A stretch of DNA of 57,491 nucleotides from Planctomycetota bacterium. Its GTDB lineage: Bacteria; Planctomycetota; Phycisphaerae; UBA1845; UTPLA1. Made by a program: the position numbers and the translations under genes. Within the stretch, counting starts at the first letter, position 1. The number at the start of each line of letters is the position of its first letter. The notes beneath the pieces were generated by a model that had not been told where the DNA came from, did no database searches, and saw nothing but the letters and a program-made list of their open reading frames with translations. Positions 26,367-34,970 of the stretch are shown here, in pieces. The DNA lies in assembly GCA_003576905.1 (NCBI GenBank), contig QEVG01000033.1, positions 1 to 57,491 on the forward strand. Direction: 5' to 3'.

Positions 26367-27152
26367 ATGGATCAGTTAATAACCATTGAGCGTCTCGGCC
26401 GTACATCCAGAGTGACACTCCGTCGCCCCGACCTCCACAACGCCTTCAACGACGACATGATGTGCGAGCTGACCGGGGCTTTCGAGCGACTTGGCAAAGA
26501 TGAGGCTGTTCGAGTCATTGTCCTTGCCGCCGAAGGCAAGAGCTTCTGCGCAGGGGCCGACATCCACTGGATGAAACGCATGGTCGGCTATTCCTTCGAG
26601 GAAAACGTCGCCGACGCCCGCGTCCTGTCGGGCATGCTGCGCACCATTCGCGAGTGCCCCAAGCCGGTGATTGCGAGAGTGCACGGGGCGACGTACGGCG
26701 GGGGCGTCGGCCTGATGGCAGCGTGTGACATGGCCGTGGCGCTGAAGTCGGCGAATTTCTGCCTTAGCGAGGTCAAGCTGGGCATCCTGCCGGCGGTCAT
26801 ATCGCCGTTCGTGCTAGAGAAGATCGGTCCTGGCGCGGCGCGGCGCTACGCGCTGACCGCCGAGGTCTTCGACGGCGTCGAGGCAAGACGGCTCGGACTC
26901 GTGAATGAGGCAGCCGAGTCAATCGAAGAAATGGACGAGTGGATCGAGAAGGTGGCAAGGGCCCTGGCGGCGAACGGCCCGAACGCCATCGCCCACTGCA
27001 AGCGCATCTTGTCGGACGTCGTCGGTGTGCCGTGGGATCAGGTGGAAGACATCACCACGAAGAAGATCTCCGAGCTACGCGTGTCACCAGAGGGCCAGGA
27101 GGGCCTCAAGGCCTTCCTCGAGAAGCGTAAACCCAGCTGGATCAGCGAGTGA
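26367..27152 (+). CDS. liuC: Enoyl-CoA hydratase family, probably methylglutaconyl-CoA hydratase
   Basis: The 261-residue protein is a crotonase. The oxyanion-hole strands are seen as FCAGADIHWMKRM and the segment VHGATYGGGVGLMAACDMAV, and SEVKLGILPAVISPFV follows. The SFCAGADIHWM form is common in 3-methylglutaconyl-CoA hydratases. This position between the two carboxylase subunits supports that substrate: it would hydrate methylglutaconyl-CoA to HMG-CoA. Its stop TGA overlaps the ATG of the next gene (TGATG), so the two are translationally coupled. A general enoyl-CoA hydratase cannot be excluded from sequence alone. Confidence 0.87.
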   Translation: MDQLITIERLGRTSRVTLRRPDLHNAFNDDMMCELTGAFERLGKDEAVRVIVLAAEGKSFCAGADIHWMKRMVGYSFEENVADARVLSGMLRTIRECPKPVIARVHGATYGGGVGLMAACDMAVALKSANFCLSEVKLGILPAVISPFVLEKIGPGAARRYALTAEVFDGVEARRLGLVNEAAESIEEMDEWIEKVARALAANGPNAIAHCKRILSDVVGVPWDQVEDITTKKISELRVSPEGQEGLKAFLEKRKPSWISE

Positions 27153-28648
27153 TGTTCAATAAAGTCCTCATCGCCAATCGCGGCGAGATCGCCGTGCGCA
27201 TCGCCGCGACGCTTCAGGAGATGGGCATCATCGCCGTCGGCGTCCATTCCGACCCCGACCGCCGCGCCGTCCACTTCCGCGCCATGGACGAGGCGTATTC
27301 GCTGCCCGGCAATACCTCGGCCGAGACTTACCTGCGCGGCGACAAGATCATCGACCTCGCCCGTTCGCACGGGGTCGATGCGATTCATCCCGGCTACGGT
27401 TTCCTCTCGGAGAATGAGGATTTTGCCCAGGCGTGTCAGGATGCGGGCATCACCTTCATCGGCCCCTCGCCGCGTGTCATTCGCGATATGGGCGACAAGA
27501 TCATCGCCAAGGAGACCTTTGCGAAGGCAGGGGTGCCCGTCGTGCCCGGCTGGGCAGGATCGACGGACATCGGCATCGCCGCGCTGAAACAGGAGGCGTC
27601 GAAGATCGGCTATCCCGTGCTGATCAAGGCGGCGGCGGGCGGCGGCGGCAAGGGCATGCGCATTGTGAACGCCGAGGGCGAACTGGCCGCGGCCCTCGAG
27701 GCAGCACAGCGCGAGGCCGGATCGGCATTTGGCGATTCACGCGTGTTCATGGAAAAGTACATCACGCGGCCGAGGCACGTCGAGATTCAGATCTTCGGTG
27801 ATGCGCATGGCAACGCGGTCCATCTCTTCGAGCGTGAGTGCTCCATCCAGCGGCGTCATCAGAAGATCATCGAGGAGTCGCCCTCGCCGGCCCTGTCGCC
27901 GGAGCTGCGGCAGAAGATGGGCAGCGCGGCCGTCATGGCGGCGAAGGCGATCGGCTACACCAACGCCGGCACCGTCGAGTTTATTCTCGACCCCAATGGC
28001 AGCTTTTACTTCCTCGAAGTCAACACGCGGCTTCAGGTCGAGCACCCCGTGACCGAGATGGTGACGCACCGCGATCTTGTCCGGGCACAGCTTGCCGTTG
28101 CGGCCGGGCAGAAGCTGCCGTTTACACAGGAAGAACTTCGTCAGGACGGTCACGCCATCGAGTGCCGCATTTATGCCGAGGACCCGGGGCGGGGGTTTCT
28201 TCCTTCCATCGGAACGCTCGCGCGCTACGTGGAGCCGCGCGGGCCCGGCATCCGCATCGACAGCGGCGTTCGGCAGGGTTCGGAAGTCACCGTGTATTAC
28301 GATCCGATGCTGGCCAAGCTCGTGTGCTGGGCGCGCACGCGCGATGAGGCCATTGAGAAGACCCTCTGGGCGCTGGACCGGTACGCCATCATGGGCGTAA
28401 CCACGAACACGGGCTTCCTGCGCGACGTCATCGACCACGCCGAGTTTCGGCGGGGCAATCTGCACACGCACTTCCTCGGCGAACACTCGATCGGCGGCAA
28501 CGGGTCGGCGCAGCCGCCCGAGGCGGCCGTAATCGCGGCGGCGCTGCATGTGCGGCAGGTCGGCGGTGGCAGGCAGTCGGCCAGGGCTGCGGACATCGCA
28601 TCGTCGACCGATCCATGGGAGACCGCCGGGGCATGGCGGGGCGTGTAG
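27152..28648 (+). CDS. mccA: Acyl-CoA carboxylase biotin carboxylase subunit
   Basis: The protein has 498 residues from the ATG at 27152 that overlaps the preceding stop (a GTG one codon earlier is possible). The biotin carboxylase N-terminal domain starts FNKVLIANRGEIAVRI. The ATP-grasp part has KAAAGGGGKGMRIV, ECSIQRRHQKIIEESPSPAL and EVNTRLQVEHPVTE, all intact. A biotin carboxylase C-terminal domain ends near residue 450. The last 50 residues are low in complexity, and there is no biotinyl domain, which is instead encoded by the next gene. It carboxylates the biotin of that carrier with ATP and bicarbonate. Confidence 0.93.
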   Translation: MFNKVLIANRGEIAVRIAATLQEMGIIAVGVHSDPDRRAVHFRAMDEAYSLPGNTSAETYLRGDKIIDLARSHGVDAIHPGYGFLSENEDFAQACQDAGITFIGPSPRVIRDMGDKIIAKETFAKAGVPVVPGWAGSTDIGIAALKQEASKIGYPVLIKAAAGGGGKGMRIVNAEGELAAALEAAQREAGSAFGDSRVFMEKYITRPRHVEIQIFGDAHGNAVHLFERECSIQRRHQKIIEESPSPALSPELRQKMGSAAVMAAKAIGYTNAGTVEFILDPNGSFYFLEVNTRLQVEHPVTEMVTHRDLVRAQLAVAAGQKLPFTQEELRQDGHAIECRIYAEDPGRGFLPSIGTLARYVEPRGPGIRIDSGVRQGSEVTVYYDPMLAKLVCWARTRDEAIEKTLWALDRYAIMGVTTNTGFLRDVIDHAEFRRGNLHTHFLGEHSIGGNGSAQPPEAAVIAAALHVRQVGGGRQSARAADIASSTDPWETAGAWRGV

Positions 28649-28658
28649 AGGAGAGACC

Positions 28659-29189
28659 GTGAGCGAAGTCCTACTCAGAGTGTCGGGCAGCGGCGAACCG
28701 ATTGCCGTGGGGGTCGAGCGGCCCGCGTTCTCGGCGCAGGACGAAGTCCGCGTAACCCTGGCCGATCGGGCGGTTGACGTCGAAGTGATTGAACTGAGCG
28801 AACAGGGTGGGCTGATCCGCGCGCACGGCCGCGTGCATCCGTTCTATACCCTGCGCGACGGAGGAAGCGTACATGTCTGGATGCACGGACGCACGCATGT
28901 GCTTGAGATCGTTGAGCGAACCGCCCGGCGCGCGACCGAGGGAGGCGGGGCCGCCGCGGCCGTCCAGACGGCGCTGACCGCGCCGATGCCGGGCACGATC
29001 CTGAAGATCAACATCGCGCCGGGAGACCGGTTCGAGGCCCACCAGCCGCTGATCGTGATGGAGTCGATGAAGATGGAGATGACCCTCTCCGCGCCGCACC
29101 CGGGCCGCGTGAAGGACATCCTGTGCAGAACGGGGCAACTCGTGGAAATGAATGCCCTGCTCGCCCGATTCGAGGATTCCGGCGCATGA
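28659..29189 (+). CDS. Biotin carboxyl carrier subunit
   Basis: The frame is open upstream, but the GTG at 28659 has GAGGAGAG just before it and gives 176 residues. Residues 1-95 are a beta-rich domain with no clear match, perhaps corresponding to the BT domain that joins alpha and beta in fused methylcrotonyl-CoA carboxylases. Residues about 105-172 are a biotinyl/lipoyl domain, with MESMKMEM placing the biotinylated lysine at residue 138. It shuttles CO2 from MccA to MccB. It ends overlapping the HMG-CoA lyase start (ATGA), so the chain is coupled. Confidence 0.9.
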   Translation: MSEVLLRVSGSGEPIAVGVERPAFSAQDEVRVTLADRAVDVEVIELSEQGGLIRAHGRVHPFYTLRDGGSVHVWMHGRTHVLEIVERTARRATEGGGAAAAVQTALTAPMPGTILKINIAPGDRFEAHQPLIVMESMKMEMTLSAPHPGRVKDILCRTGQLVEMNALLARFEDSGA

Positions 29190-30112
29190 TGCCGCTGCCT
29201 GCCAGGTTGAAGATCGTCGAAGTCGGCCCGCGCGACGGCCTGCAAAACGAGCCGGAGCCGATCGCGACCGATGTCAAGCTGGCATTCATCGCCCGGCTCG
29301 CGGAATCGGGCCTTTCCCAGATTGAGGCCACTTCGTTCGTGCATCCGAAGGCGATTCCGCAACTGGCAGACGCCGTGGAGGTCGCCCGCCGGCTCCCCGC
29401 CGCCGGGGGAGTCACATATTCGGCACTCGTTCCAAATCAGAAGGGCCTCGACCGGGCCATTGAAGCCGGCATGCGCCGCATCGCCGTGTTTACCGCGGCG
29501 TCGGACAGTTTTGCGAAGAAGAACATCAACATGACCGTGGACGAGTCGCTTGCGACGTTTGCGCCGGTGGTGGCGGCGGCGCTCGAACGGGGCATCACGG
29601 TTCGCGGCTATGTTTCGACGTGTTTCGTCTGCCCCTTCGAGGGAGACGTTTCGAAGCAGCGCGTCCGCGAGGTTGCGCTTCGGCTGTTCGACATGGGCAT
29701 CGACGAAGTCGCCATCAGCGATACGATCGGCGCGGCTTCGCCGAGAGATGTGTTCGAGACCGTCGGCTGCGTGCTGGAGCAGTCGCCGCGAGAAAAAATC
29801 GCCCTGCACTTTCACGACACGTACGGGACCGCCCTCGCCAACGTATTGGCCGGCCTGCAACTCGGCGTGACCACGTTTGACAGTTCGGCCGGCGGGCTGG
29901 GGGGATGTCCCTATGCGCCGGGGGCGTCCGGCAACCTTGCCACGGAAGATCTCGTCTACATGCTCGATCGCATGGGCATTCACACGGGCGTCGATCTTGG
30001 AAAGGTGTTTGAGGCGTCGAGCCTGATCGCACAGACTCTTCGGCGGCAGCTTCCCGGTCGCCAGTGGCGGAAGTTGAGCGCCGAAGCCGGAGACGCGGAT
30101 CCTACCCGGTAG
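29186..30112 (+). CDS. mvaB: Hydroxymethylglutaryl-CoA lyase
   Basis: The protein has 308 residues from the ATG at 29186, which overlaps the stop of the carrier gene; a second ATG follows at once. The fold is a TIM barrel of the HMGL-like family: VGPRDGLQNEP at the start, IEATSFVHPKAIPQ, the metal-binding HFHDTYGTAL, and the lid loop SSAGGLGGCPYAPGASGN containing the active-site cysteine. It cleaves HMG-CoA to acetyl-CoA and acetoacetate, the last step of leucine degradation. Its order after carboxylase and hydratase genes agrees with this role. Confidence 0.94.
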   Translation: MMPLPARLKIVEVGPRDGLQNEPEPIATDVKLAFIARLAESGLSQIEATSFVHPKAIPQLADAVEVARRLPAAGGVTYSALVPNQKGLDRAIEAGMRRIAVFTAASDSFAKKNINMTVDESLATFAPVVAAALERGITVRGYVSTCFVCPFEGDVSKQRVREVALRLFDMGIDEVAISDTIGAASPRDVFETVGCVLEQSPREKIALHFHDTYGTALANVLAGLQLGVTTFDSSAGGLGGCPYAPGASGNLATEDLVYMLDRMGIHTGVDLGKVFEASSLIAQTLRRQLPGRQWRKLSAEAGDADPTR

Positions 30113-30159
30113 CCCGCGCTGCACTCGAGTTGGTCCGAAGCCGAGAATCGACAAGTCAC

Positions 30160-30816
30160 ATGCGGATGATTCGCCTCGACATGGTCGACTCGACGAACGA
30201 CGCCGCCCGGCGACTGCTCGCCGAGGGCCGCATCGCCGATCGGGCCGTTCTCCTTGCAAACGGACAGACGGCGGGGCGCGGCACACGCGGCCGCTCCTGG
30301 GCTTCGCCGTCGGGTGCAGGCATTTACCTTTCGATCGTCGACCCCGATGCCGCGCGTGTAACGCCCGACACAGCGCTTCACACGCTCGCCGCCGGCATCG
30401 GCTGCGCCGAGGTCCTTGTCGAACGCGCCGGAGTCGATGTCCGCGTCAAGCCTGTAAACGACCTCGTCGCGAACGGCGGAAAGCTCGGTGGTATTCTCAC
30501 CGAGGCCCTGGTCGAATCCGGACGTCTTGTCGCGATGATCACCGGCATCGGCATTAACGTCCGACGGGCGTACCGCCCGGTCGAAGCCGCGCTGCGGCCG
30601 CCGATCAGCCTGGAGGAATTGATGACGCCCGACCGATTCGCCGCGCTGCGGCAGGATGAGCTGATAGACGCGGTGGTCGTCTCCGTCTCGAGGTGGCAGC
30701 GGCTTGTCACGGACGGGCGCGCCGATACGGTGCGCGAAGCCGCGAAAGAGTGGGGAGCCGGGCCTTCAGGCGAGGATGCCGCCGAGCTGCCGCTCGATGT
30801 CCGCCGCGGTCAGTGA
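30160..30816 (+). CDS. birA: Biotin-protein ligase, catalytic type without DNA-binding domain
   Basis: The 218-residue protein starts at the ATG at 30160, 47 bases after the HMG-CoA lyase gene. The ligase motif GRGTRGRSW is present. The segment normally K-W-P-N-D is here KPVNDLVANGGKLGGILTE, so Trp-Pro is replaced by Pro-Val while the Lys, Asn-Asp and Lys-x-GGIL parts remain. The SH3-like C-terminal domain seems short or absent. It lacks the N-terminal helix-turn-helix of E. coli BirA, so it should not repress biotin genes. It would attach biotin to Lys138 of the carrier encoded in the same operon. Its 3' end overlaps the convergent gene by 51 bases. Confidence 0.85.
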   Translation: MRMIRLDMVDSTNDAARRLLAEGRIADRAVLLANGQTAGRGTRGRSWASPSGAGIYLSIVDPDAARVTPDTALHTLAAGIGCAEVLVERAGVDVRVKPVNDLVANGGKLGGILTEALVESGRLVAMITGIGINVRRAYRPVEAALRPPISLEELMTPDRFAALRQDELIDAVVVSVSRWQRLVTDGRADTVREAAKEWGAGPSGEDAAELPLDVRRGQ

Positions 30817-31041
30817 TTCGCCCGCGTTGAGGCGCCGAACGATTTCGGCGATCCGCTGCTTGGCCTCGTCCTTGTGCAGGTCGGTCAGAAACCCGTCGTA
30901 GATGTGCTCGCCCGCCATGGCCCGGCTGATCTCCAGTTCCTTGTTGTGCTCGTCGAGCTCGGTGAAATAGACGACGCGATACAGCCGGGCGTAGTCGGCC
31001 TCGCGGTAGATCTCGAACATGGTGCGGTCACTGGCAGCCAA
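30766..31041 (-). CDS. Hypothetical small soluble protein
   Basis: The likely start is TTG at 31041, four bases after a GAGGAGAG site, giving 91 residues; an ATG at 31020 would give 84 but has no such site. The protein is charged and helical: MFEIYREADYARLYRVVYF, then MAGEHIYDGFLTDLHKDEA and a C-terminal helix LNAGESLTAADIERQLGGIL. No domain is recognised. Its 3' end overlaps birA tail to tail by 51 bases, which is unusual for a false gene, and its start signal is good. Confidence 0.6.
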   Translation of the reverse strand: MAASDRTMFEIYREADYARLYRVVYFTELDEHNKELEISRAMAGEHIYDGFLTDLHKDEAKQRIAEIVRRLNAGESLTAADIERQLGGILA

Positions 31042-31618
31042 GGGTCTCTCCTCTCGACGATTCCGGTTTTTTTTTAAGCGGTTGCGGGGACCATGTTGGT
31101 CTAACAAACCCGTACGTTCGATGAGCGTCGTTGACATCAAGCGACCGCCGCCGCACCCGAGATGATACCCGCGCGCAGCCCTTTTTGGGGCGGGCCGACC
31201 GTCTTGCCGCCAATTCGCTCCTTCCGTGTGCGTGTCTTGTTCGAAGGCTCACCGTTCGGACTGTGCCTCGGACTTACGTCATTCGACCGCCGGTTGGGGA
31301 GTCGGACGCTTAATGGAGGGGATTATCCCTCCCGTGTCTGGGGCCCATCGACCGCTTCCTATCTACAGGCGGAAGTCACAGACACCTTCAGAGTGCAGGA
31401 AATGGGGTTGCAATCCTGCGTTTCCGCAGCATTTCAGGGGCTTTCAGCCAGCAAGATCGTAGCTCGAGTGGCGTAGAATCGCGATCCCGGCTCCTGGCAC
31501 ATGAATTGCACGAATGTTGAGTTCCAAATTGCCGGTCCAAAGCCTTCGCTTTACAAGGTGGCGCCACGTAGGCTGTTAAGGATCCGAAGTACGGAAGACG
31601 CAATAAGGGAGAATCGTT
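31042..31618. other. Intergenic region upstream of a secreted-protein gene
   Basis: About 575 bases. It holds a run of nine T residues near 31068-31076 and a possible promoter for the plus-strand gene at 31529-31557. I see no gene in the rest; its base composition is more even than that of its neighbours. Confidence 0.4.
31529..31557 (+). promoter_or_regulatory. Possible promoter of the 31619 gene
   Basis: TTGCCG (31529-31534) and TACAAG (31552-31557) are 17 bases apart and 61 bases upstream of the start codon. Each matches four of six positions. The -35 element is the same as in the sigma factor promoter. Confidence 0.35.
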
Positions 31619-33127
31619 ATGACATCTCACTATTCCACCGTCTGGCTCGTTCTCGCCCTGGTGCCCTTTCTTGTTCACAGCCCAACGCAGGCGGCTGATG
31701 CGACCAGCCTGTCACTCATTCCCCCGGGTGCCAATGCGATTGCCATTATCGACGTTGATCAGATCCTGAAGAGTCCGATGGGTGTCCAGGGACACTGGAA
31801 GGAAAACCTGAAAAACGCATATACCGACAAGCCGCTGATCGTCCCGCCAAACGCGAGCCACCTCGTTATGGCCTCGAAGATTAATCCATCAACGATGCAG
31901 CCCGAGTGGGAGGTGTCAATCATCAATCTCAAGTCCACGCCGTCGATGAAGAGAATCGCGACCGCGGAAGGTGGATTCGTGGACTCCGTCGCTGGCAAAC
32001 AGGCCGTGTGGTCTCCGATCAACGCGTACTACGTGCGATTGGACTCGCGCCTCCTCGGCGTGGTCGCTCCTGCCAATCGACAATTCGCAGGCTGGTGGGC
32101 CCGGCATATCGCTTCGCAGGGAAACCAGCTGTCAACCTACCTGCAGTCGGCAGCGGATTCGATGAACGCGAAAACCAGCTACCTGTTTGCGATGGATCTA
32201 CGCGACGCTGTAAGTCCCGTCAGAGCCCGCCGGCGGATCGAATCAGACGACTTTGCGTCGCTCAATGACAAGAAACGCGATGCTGAACAAATCGCCGAGC
32301 TTTTCGGCGGCATCCGGGGCGTGACTCTGCGCGTCAGCATTGGCGAAGAGGCCGAGGGGTTTGGAGTGGTTGATTTCAGCGACCCCGCGACTGCCCTGGA
32401 GGGACTTGCGAAGCCGCTGCTTCTCGAGATCCTCGGAGATGTCGGAGCTGCGATCGATGGTCTGGATAAATGGAGATTCGCCGTCAAGGGCAGCGCGGTG
32501 ACCTTCGAGGGCAATCTTCCGGTCGAAGGGCTGCGACAACTTGTGAGCATTGTGGATCCGCCCAGCCCGCTCGCGGCGGACGATTCCAAGGATTCACCCG
32601 AACATGCGGACGATTCTGACAATGCCGGCAAGAACGATGCGAAAGTCGTCGCCGCGTCGAAACAATATTACACGGCGATCGCCAGGATTACCGAGAATGT
32701 CGGCAAGAAAGTGCGCGGCTCAACCTCACTTACTCAAGGTGCCAAGTGGGTGGCGGCGGACGCTCGCCGTATCGCCAGGCTTCCAATTTCGAATGTGGAC
32801 CCCGATCTCGTGGCGTGGGGCAACGGCGTATCCGCAAATCTCAATGAACTCGCAACCGCGGTTGGACTGGGAGGGCTTCAGGCGCGGTCCCGCACCGTGG
32901 GCATACAGGACGCGTATGTCAGCGGAAGCAGCACTTCCGATCTCGAAATTACCGGTGATCCCAATGACCGAATCGCCAAGCAGAACGTAAAGCGACAGCG
33001 CCTTGCGGCCTCCGCGGAACAAAGAGCTGCGACAGCCCAGATCGCGACCCGGATCCTAATGGAAATCGAGGCCTCTCGTGCAAAAATCCGCACGGCGATG
33101 GTGCAGAAGTACAACACGGAGTTCTGA
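31619..33127 (+). CDS. Secreted protein of unknown function
   Basis: The 502-residue protein follows AGGGAGA at the right distance from the ATG. A Sec signal of about 25 residues ends at TQAADA. The first 200 residues include PPGANAIAIIDVDQILKSPM, a pattern I associate with uncharacterised secreted planctomycete proteins, then beta-alpha segments. Residues about 305-330 are a low-complexity acidic linker (DDSKDSPEHADDSDNAGKND). The last 60 residues form a long charged helix that could be a coiled coil. A terminator at 33191-33217 follows. No enzymatic motif is seen. Confidence 0.72.
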   Translation: MTSHYSTVWLVLALVPFLVHSPTQAADATSLSLIPPGANAIAIIDVDQILKSPMGVQGHWKENLKNAYTDKPLIVPPNASHLVMASKINPSTMQPEWEVSIINLKSTPSMKRIATAEGGFVDSVAGKQAVWSPINAYYVRLDSRLLGVVAPANRQFAGWWARHIASQGNQLSTYLQSAADSMNAKTSYLFAMDLRDAVSPVRARRRIESDDFASLNDKKRDAEQIAELFGGIRGVTLRVSIGEEAEGFGVVDFSDPATALEGLAKPLLLEILGDVGAAIDGLDKWRFAVKGSAVTFEGNLPVEGLRQLVSIVDPPSPLAADDSKDSPEHADDSDNAGKNDAKVVAASKQYYTAIARITENVGKKVRGSTSLTQGAKWVAADARRIARLPISNVDPDLVAWGNGVSANLNELATAVGLGGLQARSRTVGIQDAYVSGSSTSDLEITGDPNDRIAKQNVKRQRLAASAEQRAATAQIATRILMEIEASRAKIRTAMVQKYNTEF

Positions 33128-33510
33128 ACTCCCGCGGGTTCACACCAAGCGCGACTCGGGTTCACGACGCAATGTTCAATCCGCACAAGGGGGGGCTGGC
33201 GGCAGCCCCCTTTGTTTGAGTGCTTCGGGGGTGCGCGCCTCCTCAACCGTTTCTGCAAAGCCGCGCTGAACAGCCTTCGGCAGAATCCCCAAACAGCCCT
33301 TTCAGCGGTACCCATCGACGAAACGCGGGCGGACCCGTTGCCCTGAATGGCCGGACAGTGGGCCACAGCCGGGAAAGGGTTTGGTGAATAGTGAGCCTGG
33401 TCTGCCCGCCCGGAAAACCGGTCGCAAATCGGTTACAATGGGGCGTCCGTGTTCGGGCAGTGGTTCCGAAATATTCCGACCGCATCGCGTCGCCGAAGGG
33501 AGCATCCGTA
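33128..33510. other. Intergenic region with a terminator
   Basis: About 380 bases between two plus-strand genes. The terminator at 33191-33217 closes the upstream unit. A TACAAT-like -10 element at 33434-33439 lies upstream of the thioredoxin-like gene, but I see no matching -35. Confidence 0.45.
33191..33217 (+). terminator. Rho-independent terminator
   Basis: GGGGGCT (33191-33197) and AGCCCCC (33204-33210) form a seven-base stem with a GGCGGC loop, followed by TTTGTTT. It lies 64 bases after the stop of the secreted-protein gene. Confidence 0.85.
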
Positions 33511-34806
33511 ATGCGTGCTGTGCTTTCAAGAGTACTTCTGGTTTGCGCGGCCGTGGCCGGCGCGGGGGCCGGTGTTTCCGCGGAGGAGCCCTTTTTCGAT
33601 GGCTCCTTTGATGAGGCCTGTCGTCTCGCGAAGGAAAAGAACAAGGTCGTCATGATCGACTTCTATACGACCTGGTGCGGGCCGTGTCGAATGCTCGATC
33701 GCTACACGTGGCCGGATGCCAAGGTCAAGGAGTGGCTGAAGGCGAACACCGTCCCGATGAAGCTCGACGCCGAGCGCAATCGCGAGCTGGCCTGGCGCTA
33801 CAAGGTCCGCTCGTATCCAACCATGGTTTTCCTCAAGCCCGACGGCGTGGAGATCTCGCGCACCGTCGGCTTTCAGCAGCCCACCCCGTTTCTGATGAAT
33901 GCCGCCCGAATCATCGCTCCGCAGACGCCTGTCGCGGCGGCCCCGGCCGCGGCCCGGCCGGGGGAGGTCCCGCCGCTGAACATGCTCGACCGCATGAAGC
34001 GCGGGCGCGAACTTATGGCCGCCGGAAAGAACGCCGAAGCGCTCTCCGAGTGGCTTTGGTGTTTTGATCATGGCGAGAAGGAAGGACCTGGTCTCACGCG
34101 CATCCGCCTCTCGACCGTGCCGACCGAGATCGCCGGTCTTGGCAAGTCGTATCCTCCGGCATTGGAAGAGCTGCGCAAGCGCCGCGACGTCGCCGAAAAG
34201 ACGCTGCTGGCCGCGAAGGGTCCGAACGAACCGGGCGCAACGACGAACCTGACCCTCACGGCAAAGGAACTGGCCTCGCTGAATCGTGCATTGGGTGACG
34301 CCGACCGCTCCATCGCCGTCCTCGAAGCGCTCAGCGAGCGCGGCGACCTCGGCCGGGCCCTCCAACAGGCGATGTTCAGCGACCTGCTCGACCTGCTGCT
34401 GCGAAGCCGGCGCTATCAGGAAATCGTCCTGCTGGCCGGCGACGTATTTACGATCATTGACGAGAGGATCGCCCGATGCGAGGAGAACGACAAGCGAGAG
34501 TCGAAGCTGGATCAGCGGGCGCGGCAGAACCTGGCCCTGTATCTGCGGCAGCAGGTCGTGGCCGATGCCGGAAAGCTCTACGAGGCGCTCCTGGGCGCGG
34601 GACGCCTGAACGAAGCCGACACCCTTGCGGAGCGCGTCCTTAAGTTTGACTCCTCGCCGACGGCTTTTGTTGTGCTCGTCGAGCACGCCAAGCGCGCCAA
34701 GGCATTTGACTCGGCCAAGGCGCTCATCGACCGGGCACAAGACACCCTTACGCAAGGCGAGGCCAGCATGGTTCGCAAGGCAGGAGCCGGCCTGCCCCAG
34801 TCCTGA
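33511..34806 (+). CDS. Exported thioredoxin-fold protein with TPR-like C-terminus
   Basis: The ATG at 33511 has AGGGAG upstream and starts a signal peptide ending GVSAEEP; the longer open frame upstream has no such signal. The product has 431 residues. Residues about 28-140 are a thioredoxin-like domain with FYTTWCGPCRM, giving the redox pair Cys56 and Cys59, and the cis-proline segment SYPTMVFLKPDG. After an Ala/Pro linker (about 150-165) come helical pairs resembling TPRs to the end. The thioredoxin part is likely a periplasmic reductase or isomerase, and the helical part may bind partners. The fusion is unusual but not unique. Confidence 0.82.
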   Translation: MRAVLSRVLLVCAAVAGAGAGVSAEEPFFDGSFDEACRLAKEKNKVVMIDFYTTWCGPCRMLDRYTWPDAKVKEWLKANTVPMKLDAERNRELAWRYKVRSYPTMVFLKPDGVEISRTVGFQQPTPFLMNAARIIAPQTPVAAAPAAARPGEVPPLNMLDRMKRGRELMAAGKNAEALSEWLWCFDHGEKEGPGLTRIRLSTVPTEIAGLGKSYPPALEELRKRRDVAEKTLLAAKGPNEPGATTNLTLTAKELASLNRALGDADRSIAVLEALSERGDLGRALQQAMFSDLLDLLLRSRRYQEIVLLAGDVFTIIDERIARCEENDKRESKLDQRARQNLALYLRQQVVADAGKLYEALLGAGRLNEADTLAERVLKFDSSPTAFVVLVEHAKRAKAFDSAKALIDRAQDTLTQGEASMVRKAGAGLPQS

Positions 34807-34844
34807 GCCGGCGGCGCCGGGCAGCATCCCGTTTGATGTACGCG

Positions 34845-34883
34845 AAAAAAACCACCGACGCCGAGCAACGTGCCCGGCGTCGG
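34845..34883 (-). terminator. Rho-independent terminator of the PEP-CTERM gene
   Basis: CCGACGCCG (34855-34863) pairs with CGGCGTCGG (34875-34883), a nine-base stem. On the minus strand it is followed by seven T residues (34851-34845). It lies 88 bases after the PEP-CTERM stop, between convergent genes. Confidence 0.82.
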
Positions 34884-34970
34884 CGATTGAGGTGTGTGTC
34901 CCGTACCTTTGCAGGGAGAGAAGGTCTGTACGTTCGGCGGGCCGCGTCGTCCTCGCGGCGCGCCGCAGGC

